From: Typhlomys cinereus
Lineage: Eukaryota; Chordata; Mammalia; Rodentia; Platacanthomyidae
Direction of reading: 5' to 3'
DNA: 64,000 bases
NCBI GenBank assembly: GCA_023101885.1
Contig: JALPQD010000125.1
Span: 2,814,973-2,878,972 of the forward strand
Shown: positions 1 through 10,950 of the stretch, piece by piece
Position numbering within the stretch: the first letter of the stretch is position 1
Layout: each line of letters starts with the position of its first letter
The notes under the pieces: model-generated
Database searches by the model: none
What the model was told of the DNA's origin: nothing
What the model saw: only the letters and a program-made list of their open reading frames with translations
Made by a program: the position numbers and the translations under genes

Positions 1-380
1 CCGTTTTATGTCTCATAATATCTGGATGGAGGACAACCTGATAAATTTAAGCTCAATTAACAGATCACACTTGTTTTCAAGGTATAATCAAACATTTATT
101 GAATTTTAATATATTTGATCCTGTATATCGTTTTTACAAAGGTGTTTCTATAGACACCTGAAAATTTTTCAGACCAAAGAGATCTCTAATGAATTCTTTT
201 TCACCACAGATCTTTTATTATCCAAAATGTATTTCATTAAATACATGCTTCATTTGCTTTACCCTATCCTTTCCTGTAATGTCACTTACTAAAGTGACTA
301 CTAGTTACATGGTTCAAATTTTAAAGAATTGGTAGTATGATATTGATAAATATTTTGTTACGAATATCTCCAATAAAAAG
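1..380. other. Upstream flank or intron of the zinc-finger gene
   Basis: This is AT-rich sequence with no ORF of note. It precedes the zinc-finger terminal exon and is probably its last intron. An in-frame TAA at 374-376 means the exon cannot begin much before about 377. An AG at 379-380 is a possible splice acceptor, but the tract before it is poor in pyrimidines. I see no KRAB-like exon here. Confidence 0.4.
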
Positions 381-388
381 TAGAGAGC

Positions 389-2371
389 ATGTACTGTGAA
401 AAATACCTTGGTGGGGAAATACCGCATAATGGTTTCTTCTATCTCCAGGCAGAAGTAAAAATACAATACAAAAATCTAAGATCTGAATCCTATGATGCTC
501 TATCACATATCAAACATCAGAGAATTCGTATACAATATGGAAAAGCTTTTTCACAGAAGACACATCTCACCATACATCAGGGAACTCATACAGGCAAAAA
601 GCCATGTGAATGTAAAGAATGTGAAAGAGCTTTCTCATCAAAGTCATTCCTGACTATACATCAGAGAAGTCATATAGGCGAGAAGCCATATGAATCTCAA
701 GAGTGTGGGAAACATTCTTCAATGAGGTCAAAACTCACTCATCATCAGAGAAGTCATACCAGTGAGAAGCCATATGAATGTAACGCGTGTGGGAAACGTT
801 TTTCATTGAAGTCAAACCTCACTCGTCATCAGAGAACCCATATGGGCGAGAAGCCATATGAATGTAAAGAATGCAGAAGAGCTTTCTCATCAAAGTCATA
901 CCTCGCTATACATCAGAGAAGTCATACCGGTGAGAAGCCATATGAATGTAATGAGTGTGGGAAACGTTTTTCATTGAAGTCAAACCTCACTCGTCATCAG
1001 GGAACCCATATGGGCGAGAAGCCATATGAATGTAAAGAATGCGGAAGAGCTTTCTCATCAAAGTCATACCTCGCTATACATCAGAGAAGTCATACCGGTG
1101 AGAAGCCATATGAATGTAAAGAATGCGGAAGAGCTTTCTCATCAAAGTCATTCCTCACTATACATCAGAGAAGTCATACAGGTGAGAAGCCATATGAATG
1201 TAAAGAGTGTGGAAAAGCTTTCTCATCAATGTCATACCTCAGTATACATCAGAGAAATCATACAGGTGAGAAGCCATATGAATGTGAAGAATGCGGAAGA
1301 GCTTTCTCATCAAAGTCATTCCTCACTATACATCAGAGAAGTCATACAGGTGAGAAGCCATATGAATGTAAAGAGTGTGGAAAACGTTTTTCACGGAGGT
1401 CAAAGCTAATTCGTCATCAGAGAACCCATGCGGGTGAGAAGCCATATGAATGTAAAGAGTGTGGAAAATGTTTTTCATGTAGATCAAAGCTCACTTTTCA
1501 TCAGAGAACCCATATGGGCGAGAAGCCATATGAATGTAAAGAATGTGAAAAAACGTTCTCATGTAAGTCATACCTCAGTATACATCAGAGAAATCATGCA
1601 GGTGAGAAGCCATATGAATGTAAAGAGTGTGGAAAACGTTTCTCATGGAGGTCAAAGCTCACTCTTCATCAGAGAACCCACATGGGCGAGAAGCCATATG
1701 AATGTAAAGAATGTGGAAAAACATTCTCATGTAAGTCATACCTCAGTATGCATCAGAGAAGTCATAGAGGTGAGAAGTCATATGAATGTAAAGAGTGTGG
1801 AAAACGCTTTTCATGGAGGTCAAACCTCACTCGTCATCAGAGAACCCATATGGGCGAGAAGCCATATGAATGTAAAGAATGCAGAAGAGCTTTCTCATCA
1901 AGGTCAAACCTCATTGGTCATCAGAGAGGTAATACAGGTGAGAAGCTATATGAATGTAACAAGTGTGGGAAACGTTTTTCATGGAGATCAAATCTTACTC
2001 TTCAGCGAACCCAGGTGGATGAGAAGCCATATGAATGTAAAGAATGCGGAAGAGCTTTCTCATCAAAGTCATACCTCACTATACATCAGAGAAGTCATAC
2101 AGGTGAGAAGCCATATGAATGTAAAGAGTGTGGAAAATGTTTTTCATGGAGGTCAAACCTCACTTTTCATCAAAGAACCCATATGGGCGAGAAGCCATAT
2201 GAATGTAAAGAATGTGGAAAAACATTCTCCTGTAAGTCATACTTCAGTATGCATCAGAGAAGTCATACAGGTGAAAAGCCATATGAATGTAAAGATTGTG
2301 GAAAACGTTTTTCATGGAGGTCAAACCTCACTTTTCATCAGAGAATCCATATGGGCGAGAAGTCATATTAA
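389..2371 (+). CDS. C2H2 zinc-finger protein, terminal exon (array cut by a nonsense codon)
   Basis: A 660-codon ORF encodes a poly-zinc-finger protein, expected to be a nuclear DNA-binding protein. The first ~50 residues are not finger-like. From about residue 52 there are 22 consecutive 28-residue units of the C-x2-C-x12-H-x3-H type joined by TGEKPYE or MGEKPYE linkers. By eye about 18 are canonical. Unit 1 lacks the cysteine pair, unit 3 has its first Cys changed to Ser, unit 17 ends HQRGN (last His lost) and unit 18 is shortened (LTLQRTQ). Fingers alternate between two types: 'FSSKSYL/FSCKSYL' followed by RSH and a TGEK linker, and 'FSWRSNL/FSLKSNL' followed by RTH and an MGEK linker. The Met at 389 is simply the first after an in-frame stop at 374-376. 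In the real transcript the frame is probably entered by splicing from upstream KRAB or linker exons outside the window. The stop at 2369-2371 is a GAA-to-TAA change inside a linker, and finger coding continues past it. It may be functional or an early pseudogene. Confidence 0.8.
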   Translation: MYCEKYLGGEIPHNGFFYLQAEVKIQYKNLRSESYDALSHIKHQRIRIQYGKAFSQKTHLTIHQGTHTGKKPCECKECERAFSSKSFLTIHQRSHIGEKPYESQECGKHSSMRSKLTHHQRSHTSEKPYECNACGKRFSLKSNLTRHQRTHMGEKPYECKECRRAFSSKSYLAIHQRSHTGEKPYECNECGKRFSLKSNLTRHQGTHMGEKPYECKECGRAFSSKSYLAIHQRSHTGEKPYECKECGRAFSSKSFLTIHQRSHTGEKPYECKECGKAFSSMSYLSIHQRNHTGEKPYECEECGRAFSSKSFLTIHQRSHTGEKPYECKECGKRFSRRSKLIRHQRTHAGEKPYECKECGKCFSCRSKLTFHQRTHMGEKPYECKECEKTFSCKSYLSIHQRNHAGEKPYECKECGKRFSWRSKLTLHQRTHMGEKPYECKECGKTFSCKSYLSMHQRSHRGEKSYECKECGKRFSWRSNLTRHQRTHMGEKPYECKECRRAFSSRSNLIGHQRGNTGEKLYECNKCGKRFSWRSNLTLQRTQVDEKPYECKECGRAFSSKSYLTIHQRSHTGEKPYECKECGKCFSWRSNLTFHQRTHMGEKPYECKECGKTFSCKSYFSMHQRSHTGEKPYECKDCGKRFSWRSNLTFHQRIHMGEKSY

Positions 2372-2960
<589 letters not shown>

Positions 2961-3260
2961 CTGTAACAGGAGTAAGGAGCAGCTCTTCAAAGGCATATAA
3001 TGATTAGCAACAGAAGCCAGGAAGCTGGACACTACAGATAACACTTTCCACCATTGAACTTTTACCTGAAGTCTGGTGAAATAGTTTAATCCCAAACACA
3101 TTGAACTGAAGTTAATTCCTAGAATCCCATCTCATAGTATTTGAAAATTGTGATGAAATTTCTCTCCACAACATGCATGCACAATTGTGCCTCTTTTTAC
3201 TTTCCTCCTCTTATTTCTTTCTGTGTTCCCCCACTTTCTCAAATAAACTTGAAACTGCTC
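2961..3260 (+). other. 3'-UTR-like region with poly(A) signal of the zinc-finger gene
   Basis: Non-coding sequence follows the last finger remnant. An AATAAA hexamer at 3242-3247 lies in a pyrimidine-rich setting. It is a plausible polyadenylation site for the zinc-finger exon upstream, but no transcript evidence is available. Confidence 0.45.
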
Positions 3261-6200
3261 CATCCTGGGATTCGTTGTTATTGTTTATCAAGTAAAAAGA
3301 TTGTTTACAGATAGAGACCTTCATATCCACTTTTAGTGCACATGGCAATGCTTTGTAGGAATCCAAAGGGAAGGCCAAATGTTAACTATAGCTGCATTTA
3401 AAAAAGATGTAGACAAACCACACCTCCTGAATGTGTGAGTTTTACATGCCCGCTGAGACAAGAAAAGGCAATGGACCTCAAAAGGGCCTCTCTTTTCTCC
3501 CCCTATCAGTGCTCTCCATGATGTGTAAAGTAGAAAAAGGGTTAGAGGTGCTGTTAATCAGAAGGCGCTATGTGACTCAATTACCCCCATCCTTCAGAAG
3601 CGATCTCTCAGAGAGGATCCTAGCAGTCTAGATAGCTCAAAGTTCACAGCTCTTTTGAGATAAGGAGATAAGGATAAAATGTGGAAATGTTGCTGACCTT
3701 ACTGATAGGTTCCAACCTACAAAACATAAAACGCTGGCTGTAGAGGGCCCCAGGGACTTTCCAGAGGAGATGCAGCCAGGAGGGTGAGTTGCACCACCTT
3801 GAATTGTGTGTAATGCCTGCTTGGCACCTGTGGCCTGTATCTGGAGGGCTACATGACAATCTCTATAAATAGAGGGTGAGACAGAGTATAGCAGAGGCCT
3901 CCAAGAACATGGGGCTACCCAGGAAAGCAAAGGCAGCAGGTAAGTCGGTGATGATACTCAAGTACTGTCTTCAGGGACCTGGTTCTGTGATTTTGAATCC
4001 ATGTCTTGATCCTGTCCTCAAGGAAGCTTGGCCTTCTGGCCAGTTCTTTGTGGTAGTCTAAGCAGCCCCTCTGATCCTGGGCACTGTGCCACACAGGCAT
4101 CGTTGCTGCCTCTGATTCTGAAACCGGACAAGGATGAAACTTTGGCACTCCCAGTGCACCAACCAGTTGCTTCCAGGCTCCAATCACCACAGAAGGGTTC
4201 TTAAAAGCGCCTTCAAGTGTGTCCTAATGAGTGGGCTGCTAGATCACCTTCCTGAACCAGGATGTCTCTCCCACCATGGCCATTGGCTTCCATCACAAGG
4301 AGAATCACAATTTGCACCCCAAGTGCTCAAAGGCAGAATAGGGGTGTTCTCAACTCCCACAAGAGCAGGATGCCATAGTTGTTTTTGGGCCCAAGACTCC
4401 CTTATGTACAAGTCTGCCCCACTTTAGAGCATGAACCCCTTTCCTAAGGCATGGTTTTATATCTGGCTCTCCATCCCCTGTTGCCTGAGGTTTTGCCTGT
4501 GTCCTCAAGAGGGTGGCTCATCTCCTCTTGCACAGGGTATCATCTGAATCCCTGCCTACCTTTCCTTTCACATACTGGATCTAATGAGCTGCTATGTTGG
4601 CACCCTTGAGAACCCCGTCACATTTTTCTACCTCAAGTCCTGCATTCCCCAAGGAGGACCTTACCAGAACTCCCACCTACACCTGTCCCTCTTTGTGCAG
4701 CCCTGGGCTTGCCTTTCAAATTTGTGGGGGTGCAGTTTCAAGAGGATATCTCTTAATCCCTTGAAACACATTAGTCTTGGGGTCAGTGAAGGGAGAACAG
4801 AAGAATGGCTAGATAGAAAAGTATCAGGGAGCAAGGGGTGTGCTGAATCTCTAGGGCTATCACAAACAGAAAAGGAGAAAGAAGTCAGCCATCCAACAGG
4901 AAATAGATTCACTCTACAGTGGGATGTGCACATAGACAGTCAATCAAGAAAGAAGCGTTCTAAGGAACCTTGCACAACTACTACTCAAGGTAGTGTTCCC
5001 TGCGAGTCAAAGGGCATCCACAGAGGCAATTCCATCCAAAAAAAGAAAAATAATCATGGCTGGAGTCCCTTTTCCGATTCTGAAGGTATCTCTGAAAAAA
5101 GGAGGTAGGAGTTTGGGGACCATCCTCAGAACATACCATGCTCAGGAACCTGAGGGGAGTAGCAAGGCCCTGGAGGCCCATCCCCTAGCTTCTGGTGACT
5201 AAGAAAACAGTCCTTTGGAAAAGGAGGCTGGTGGGGAGTCCAGCATCCTGCCTGCTGGAGCTCAAGCCAAGTACAACCTCACTTATTTCCAGAAGATTGG
5301 CAGGAACTTTGGCAACTTCTGAAACAAGTTAAAGTTTTCCGAGAAGACTGGGAAACCAAATTTCCCCAAGCTGCACAGGGATGCCTGTGGTCATTGGGTT
5401 TCCTCTTTATGACTGCACCAGCAAGCACAATTTAAATTAAAGGAGAGGAAAAATCCACACACAGAGTATCTCTGAGGGTAGCAAAGTTTGTAGCAAAACA
5501 AAGTACAACCAAAAAGACCTTGTGGAATTTAACTGAGGGAAAGGAAGCAGACTTATCAAGATGGAGGGGTTGTCACACAGACACAGGGGATACGAGGAGA
5601 AAGAGTAGACAGGAGCAAAGCCAGAAGACAGACCCAGAGAGAAAAGATACAATATGGAGACAAGTGAAAATGAAAGCAGCTTCCAAATACTATGTAAAGG
5701 TCTTTTGGCTACAGAAAAGGGTGAAAGATTCGGTGTGTGAATCCTAATCATCAGCCCCAGTGTGGGAGAGTATTGGCAGATAATGGAAATAAGCCTTAAT
5801 TCCTGACACTGGTATAATCATCCTAAATAGAAGTTCTGCCTTAAGGAAGAAGGTGGATGTGTGAGCTCAGGAGATGGCTGAGGACAAGAGGTGGTGTGCC
5901 AGGGAATTTTGTATGCACTGTCAGTCCCAAGAGCTAAGAGTCTGAGGAAGGTCTAGAAGCGGGAAATAATTCCTATTGGTTTGACTATTCAGGCCCAACC
6001 ATCCCTTCTGCTGCTTTTAGCAGGGCACAGCTTGACAGTGGAAGACTAGGTGATATGATGCGTGAGCCCAAGGTACCGCCCAACTACTCCTTTCCCTTGA
6101 AGCCATTTGTTTCAGCTGGTTGTATCTGGAGACCTGGATGGCATCTCATCCAGACAGGTATTCAGATGACACGCCATGGAAAGCACTAAACCATTTTGCA

Positions 6201-6369
6201 GGTAGGGAACTGAGCTGCACTGAGTCTAGGATACTCACACATAAGGCAGAAGCCCAGACAAGAAGAGGACATGATTTTCTCACTCATTCGAATTCTTCCA
6301 TTATGTGCATAATGAGAAGACTACTACCTGACAATATCTTCTATCTCACCAGCTATTCTCTCAATATAT
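3261..6369. other. Unassigned intergenic sequence
   Basis: No gene could be recognised in about 3.1 kb. The longest ORF (4584-5108, +, 174 codons) has no family signature, no signal peptide and no repeats, and a second-frame reading at 4993-5202 looks equally arbitrary. A lysine-rich reading near 5,260-5,430 ends in TAAATTAAAGG and could be a decayed processed pseudogene, but I cannot name a parent. No poly(A) tail with target duplication was found. Confidence 0.4.
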
Positions 6370-6500
6370 AATGTGGGTCTTGGGTCAAGTAAAGTGAAGG
6401 GAGGGAATGGAGGGCAGTATGGAGGGAGGGATGCTGTGATGAATATGCGATATCCTTGTAGAAGTGGAAAAATAAAAGTAAAGATTTTAAAAAGTGGTGT
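6370..6500 (+). repeat. Probable old LINE-1 3' tail
   Basis: A purine-rich stretch with GGGAGGGA runs leads into a segment ending in AATAAAAGTAAAG. This resembles the G-rich 3' UTR end of the better preserved LINE-1 copies elsewhere in the window, but it is much more diverged. Confidence 0.4.
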
Positions 6501-7379
6501 ATTTAGATTGTGTTTTATTGTGGCCCATGAAACAGCAGGATTTTGAACTTACACAGGGGAACTAAGAGTGGGAGGCTTTGGGTTAAAGAGTGCAGGGATG
6601 TTCCTCAACATCCAAGCTGGTTTTATTTATACCATGCATAAGTATTTAAAGTGGAAAAAATCTGCAAGAACAGTGCCAAATTCTTTATGTTAAACATACA
6701 TATTGTAAAACTTATCTAAAGCAGCAAGAAAAGACAATGACATCTAGTTGCAAAGTTGGACAGATATGATTTCTCCAGGTAGAATTACCCACTTATTGTG
6801 ACATAATCTATGTACATAATCTTTTGATCCATCGATTAACATTTTAATGGTCTCAAAATGCACAGGCGAACAGTTGCACAGACACCACCAAGGGGTCACT
6901 GGTTCCCTTGTACAAAGACACCAGTGCATCCTTCTCCAGGGAGCAGTTGAACCCTTAGCACCTCCATAATGTTCTGTTATCAATCTTTTATAGTTAACAC
7001 TACCACATCTTTTCCTGTCCATTTGTTCTATTCTCCTATTATTTGCATAGGTTCACAGTATCATATATGATTTCCCTGCCATTAAGACAAGTAGACCCCA
7101 TTCAGAGTGTAATTGCTTTCCTATGGGTCTTACATAGTTGTGTTGCTCTCACAGATTCTTGTTACCAAAGATGTAATGGTTTATAACGTTCACTATTGGA
7201 GCAGGCCTTTTCTTCCTTAATTCCTTCTTAAGACCTATCACTTTATTTCCTTTCCTTTGTAGATTTTTCTTCCACAGTAGCTTATCAAATTCCCGGTTTT
7301 CCCTTGTCTCTCCTCTTTTTGGAACTTGCTTCCCTCCCCCAAGTTACGTTCTCTACATTTATACTGGCTATTACAGAAA
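6501..7379. other. Unassigned, possibly old antisense LINE-1 3' UTR
   Basis: No coding signature is visible. A 92-codon minus-strand ORF at 6744-7022 is not recognised. Because recognisable antisense LINE-1 ORF2 follows from about 7,380, part of this stretch may be that element's 3' UTR, but it is too diverged to confirm by eye. Confidence 0.3.
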
Positions 7380-8060
7380 TTTCCCCTTGAGCATGTCTTT
7401 TGAGGGCTTAATACAAGGTTCTACTTTTAAGGGAGAACTTGTGACATTTGTCTTTGTGACTGGGCTCAGAATAAGTTCTTCCAATTCCATTTACCAGTGG
7501 ATTTCATCAGTTCATTTTCTTGATCTGAATAGTATTCCATTCTGTGTATGTGCTGTATTTTACTATCCATTCATATACTGTTGGGTATTTAAGCTGATTC
7601 CATGACCTTGCTATTATGAACATGGGTGCTCACATGTCTCTATAGTATGATGAAACATTTTGGGAGGCTAGTCCTAGGAATGGTGTAGCTGAGTCTATGG
7701 CATTTAGACGCCACCACACTGATTTTCAGAGCAATTGGACTAGTGTGTATTCCCATCAACATAGTTTCTTTTTCTTCCTTTCCTCTCTGGCTGTTGTTGC
7801 ATGTCTTTTGGGTTTTAACCATTCTGATCAAGATGAGATCATATCTCAGCGTTTTTGTATTACTTGCATTTCCATAATGGCTAGGATATAGAACCTTTTT
7901 AAAGTTCTTTGTTACACATTTTAATTTCATTATAGAAAAAGTTTCTTATATGTTCAAGGTCCATTTTATAATTTGTTTACCTCCTTGGTCTATAATATTT
8001 TGGGTTCTTCATGGATTCTGGATATTAGTCCTATATTATGGGAAGTCCCTTCCTGATTCC
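7380..8060 (-). mobile_element. Old LINE-1 ORF2 C-terminal fragment
   Basis: The antisense reads as the 3' end of LINE-1 ORF2. It has the same landmarks, in the same order, as the younger copy at 14,250-14,900: the 'stay in place and wait' type stretch around 7,540-7,620, the CATTCCCATCAACA-like stretch and the GAGATCATATCTCAG-like stretch near 7,830. It is heavily diverged with no open frame, so it is ancient and inactive. Confidence 0.7.
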
Positions 8061-8478
8061 TCAGTAGATAGGTGCCACTGGAGAGGGGGCCTCTCAGACC
8101 ACACCATATGATAGATTTTTGATATCCAGACAGATATTGGTTGCTTTTTCTCTGTCTACAATGGTTTATTCCTCGTATATTCATAGTTAGTGCAGAGAGC
8201 TGTATTGGAGTGAGGGGAAGAAACTGAAGCTCCCTGTAACCTCACTGTTTCTAAGTGGTTGTCATTGGATGTAGGATTCCTGGGTTAGTTTTGATGGGAA
8301 ACCTTATCCCATCTTGTTACCTTGCACTGCATGTCTTTCTTAGTGACATTCTAAGATGAAATAGGAGAAGGGTCTAGCTTTTCATTCATCTAACGTAATG
8401 TGGCATGGACATATAGTATCTCCTCAGACAGTTTGCAATAGAGGAAGGTTTGTAATCTACAGTCACAGGTAGTAAGTT
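8061..8478. other. Nothing recognised
   Basis: This is a short unique or very old stretch between an old LINE-1 fragment and the target site of a LINE-1 3' end. I see no ORF with a signature. Confidence 0.3.
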
Positions 8479-8494
8479 AGAATGAATTGAAACC

Positions 8495-8829
8495 ACAAAT
8501 TCTAGCATGGACTAAAGGCACTAGGATCCTTGGAGTCTAGGGACTGACAGTCACAGTAGTGTTCCTAAGCTTAACACGAACACAGGAAAGGGTTCTGGAA
8601 AATGCCCCTGGGTCCTTGCACCTCACCGGAGAGGAGGACCCAGAGAAGAGTTTGGCATGCACATTGAAGGATGCTCCAGGGATTGAGGGGAGAGGCACTG
8701 GGGGATGGGGAAGAAGGGAGGAGGGGAGGGGGGAACTAGGGGGTCGGGAGAGGTGGACAGAGGGAGGGGACCAGTGTACCTGTTAAGTTTGTATGAGCAG
8801 AAATAATAATAAAAATATTTTTTGAAAAA
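8495..8829 (+). mobile_element. 5'-truncated LINE-1 3' end with 16-bp target duplication
   Basis: This 335-bp piece contains only the LINE-1 3' UTR: the GGATCCTTGG-like start, the GGAGAGGAGGACCCAGAG block, a long G-rich polypurine tract (about 8,690-8,770), then GTTAAGTTTGTATGAGC and an A-rich tail. The 16-bp sequence AGAATGAATTGAAACC occurs immediately before (8479-8494) and after (8830-8845), as expected for target-primed reverse transcription. It encodes nothing. Confidence 0.9.
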
Positions 8830-8845
8830 AGAATGAATTGAAACC

Positions 8846-9153
8846 TTAACCGCTAAGTGAGTTCAAGTGCAGAAAGTAACTTCTATGCTCCTGTCTCAAA
8901 TAAATGTGAACTAAGCATATAAATTTCTTTGATTCACTACTGCAGGATGTTTGTTTTCCAGTCATCTTCTCCATGTAGGACCTAGGGAACCCAGGCTCTT
9001 GCTTGAGATCTGTCCGTTTGCAAATTGGGACATTGTCATTCTGTCAGTGTATTGAAGCCAAAGTAAGGCACTCCTTGGGATTTGAAGGCATGAGGAGTGA
9101 AATAAACAAAAAACGCTCCAGCCACCTCTCTGCTCCCCTTCAATGTATGACAC
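8846..9153. other. Nothing recognised
   Basis: Non-coding stretch between a LINE-1 tail and an LTR-like repeat, with no signature found. Confidence 0.3.
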
Positions 9154-9640
9154 TGTATTAATCAGGGTTCTTTAGAGTCACAGAATCAACAGAATGAATA
9201 TACCCAAAGAGTATTTATTGTGTTGGCTTAGGAGATATGGCCAAGGTAGTCCAACAATTGCTGCTAATAGCTGCTAAGTTTAGTAGTCAAGTGGGTGAAG
9301 ACCAAAGGCTGGAGAATTTCTGGAGTTTGTAGTCATGTTGAAGATTTGGAGGGTTAGAGAGCTGGAGGGATGAAGAAGCAAAGAAAGCAGACAGCAGGAG
9401 GGAAGAGAGGTTTCTAGCACACCTTCACAGATTCTCTCTCTCCCTTCTCTTCTTTGGATCCTTTTAGCTAGGCTGCTACTGGGAGGTTCTAATCAGATCT
9501 AGGGCTGGTCTTTGTATTATAAATGTATTGATCCAGATAATCTATTTAGGTAATCAGAGAGTTGATCTTAGCTAATGCTAGGTGTGTTCAAGTTGACTCC
9601 CAGGATTAACTAGCACATGTTCACCCCTTTTCAGCTTGAC
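9154..9640 (-). repeat. LTR-like repeat (class III / MaLR type), approximate ends
   Basis: It starts TGTATTAATCAGGGTTCTTT, the reverse complement of the terminal sequence of the LTR at 36,698-37,850, which ends AACCCTGATTAATACA. It also carries the CAAGTTGAC-like terminal motif near 9,590. No clear target duplication could be fixed, so the right end is approximate. Confidence 0.5.
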
Positions 9641-10496
9641 ACCAGATCACATTTCCTTAGGCTATTCTTAATCTCCACATAAAACAGTGGAGATTATGAC
9701 TGTCCAAGTACAACAGTACAACTATGCATGTATTATTTTTCCCCAAATGTTATTGTCCTATAACATAGTATCATAATGTAGATTACAACATTTTGCACAT
9801 AATTACAGAATAACATTACATTGCATAGCATAACTATCTTAGTGTTTGTGTGCATGGAACAGAAGCCCTCATGGTAATCACACTCCTCATTTCTATACCT
9901 GGTCATGTGGCCTTAGCTGGTATTTATAACTACCTTTCTGCACTACCCATTCTGTATTTCCTCCACTTTCAGTAAGCTCTTCTGCAAATCTTGGCTCTTC
10001 ACGTGGAAGGGTTACACATAACTTCATTCCTGGAGGATCTCGTCCATTTACTGTCCTGCCTGCACTGGGTTGTTGTAGTCTCTTTCATTGACCTTAATCA
10101 TGTGACATGGTAGAAAACAGCAAAAGATGACCTAGTGGATCTCCTACTCTCCAGACATACATTTCCTTACCCCATTTTGGAGAACCCATACAAATTCCCC
10201 TTTACAGTCTGTGTCAATAACTCTCTTTCTAAAACTATTATTCCTTTCTTAGCCTGTTGACTTAAGGGCATCAGAAGTACAAAATAGCCAGGGGGAAGCC
10301 TAGAAGCCTTAGCTTCCAGTTCAAATGAATATTTGCTGTGCCCCCTAGCAGAAGCATGCTGTTCCCTGAACCCAAAACTTCCAGGCCAGTAAAACACTGG
10401 CTTGCTAAAACAGGAAGCAAAATTTTCCTAATGAATCACTAGGGGTAATGATAAGGGACACCATTCTTGTTTCCATCCCTTCATTTCTGAACCTAT
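9641..10496. other. Unassigned sequence
   Basis: No ORF with a signature. The first part may be internal sequence of the adjoining LTR-like repeat. The rest (10,100-10,480) is unremarkable. Confidence 0.3.
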
Positions 10497-10511
10497 AAAT
10501 CCTGGCTATGG

Positions 10512-10820
10512 TTTGCTAAAGGCACTAGGATCCTTGGCGGCAAGGGATTGACAGCCACAGTAGTGTTCCTATGCTTAAAGGGAACACAGGAAACGGTTCT
10601 GGGAAATGCCACTGGGTCCTTGCACCTCATCGGAGAGGAGGACCCAGAGGAGAGTTTGTCATGCTCATTAAAGGATGCTCCGGGGATGGGAAGGGGAGGC
10701 ACTGGGGGATGGGGAGAGAAGGGGGAGGGGAGGGGGGCAAAGGGGGTGGGAGTGGAGGGAGGAAAGGGACCAGTGTACCTGTTAAGTTTGTATGAGTGGA
10801 AATAAAAATAAATAAATAAA
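10512..10820 (+). mobile_element. 5'-truncated LINE-1 3' end with 15-bp target duplication
   Basis: This is 309 bp of LINE-1 3' UTR, closely similar to the copy at 8495-8829, including the G-rich tract at about 10,700-10,770 and the GTTAAGTTTGTATGAGTGG end. The sequence AAATCCTGGCTATGG flanks it at 10497-10511 and 10821-10835. It is non-coding. Confidence 0.9.
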
Positions 10821-10950
10821 AAATCCTGGCTATGGGAGACAAAGCACCATATGATGAATACTGATTCAAGGCATATATTGCCCCCTCCCTCCAGACTATT
10901 AGCACCTAATTGGCCCTGTAATTGTGCCTTTAAAAGATGATTATGGGGGG

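Noticed and set aside
4584..5108. 174-codon ORF as a real gene
   Set aside because: No family signature, no start context of note, and overlapping ORFs on both strands of similar length.
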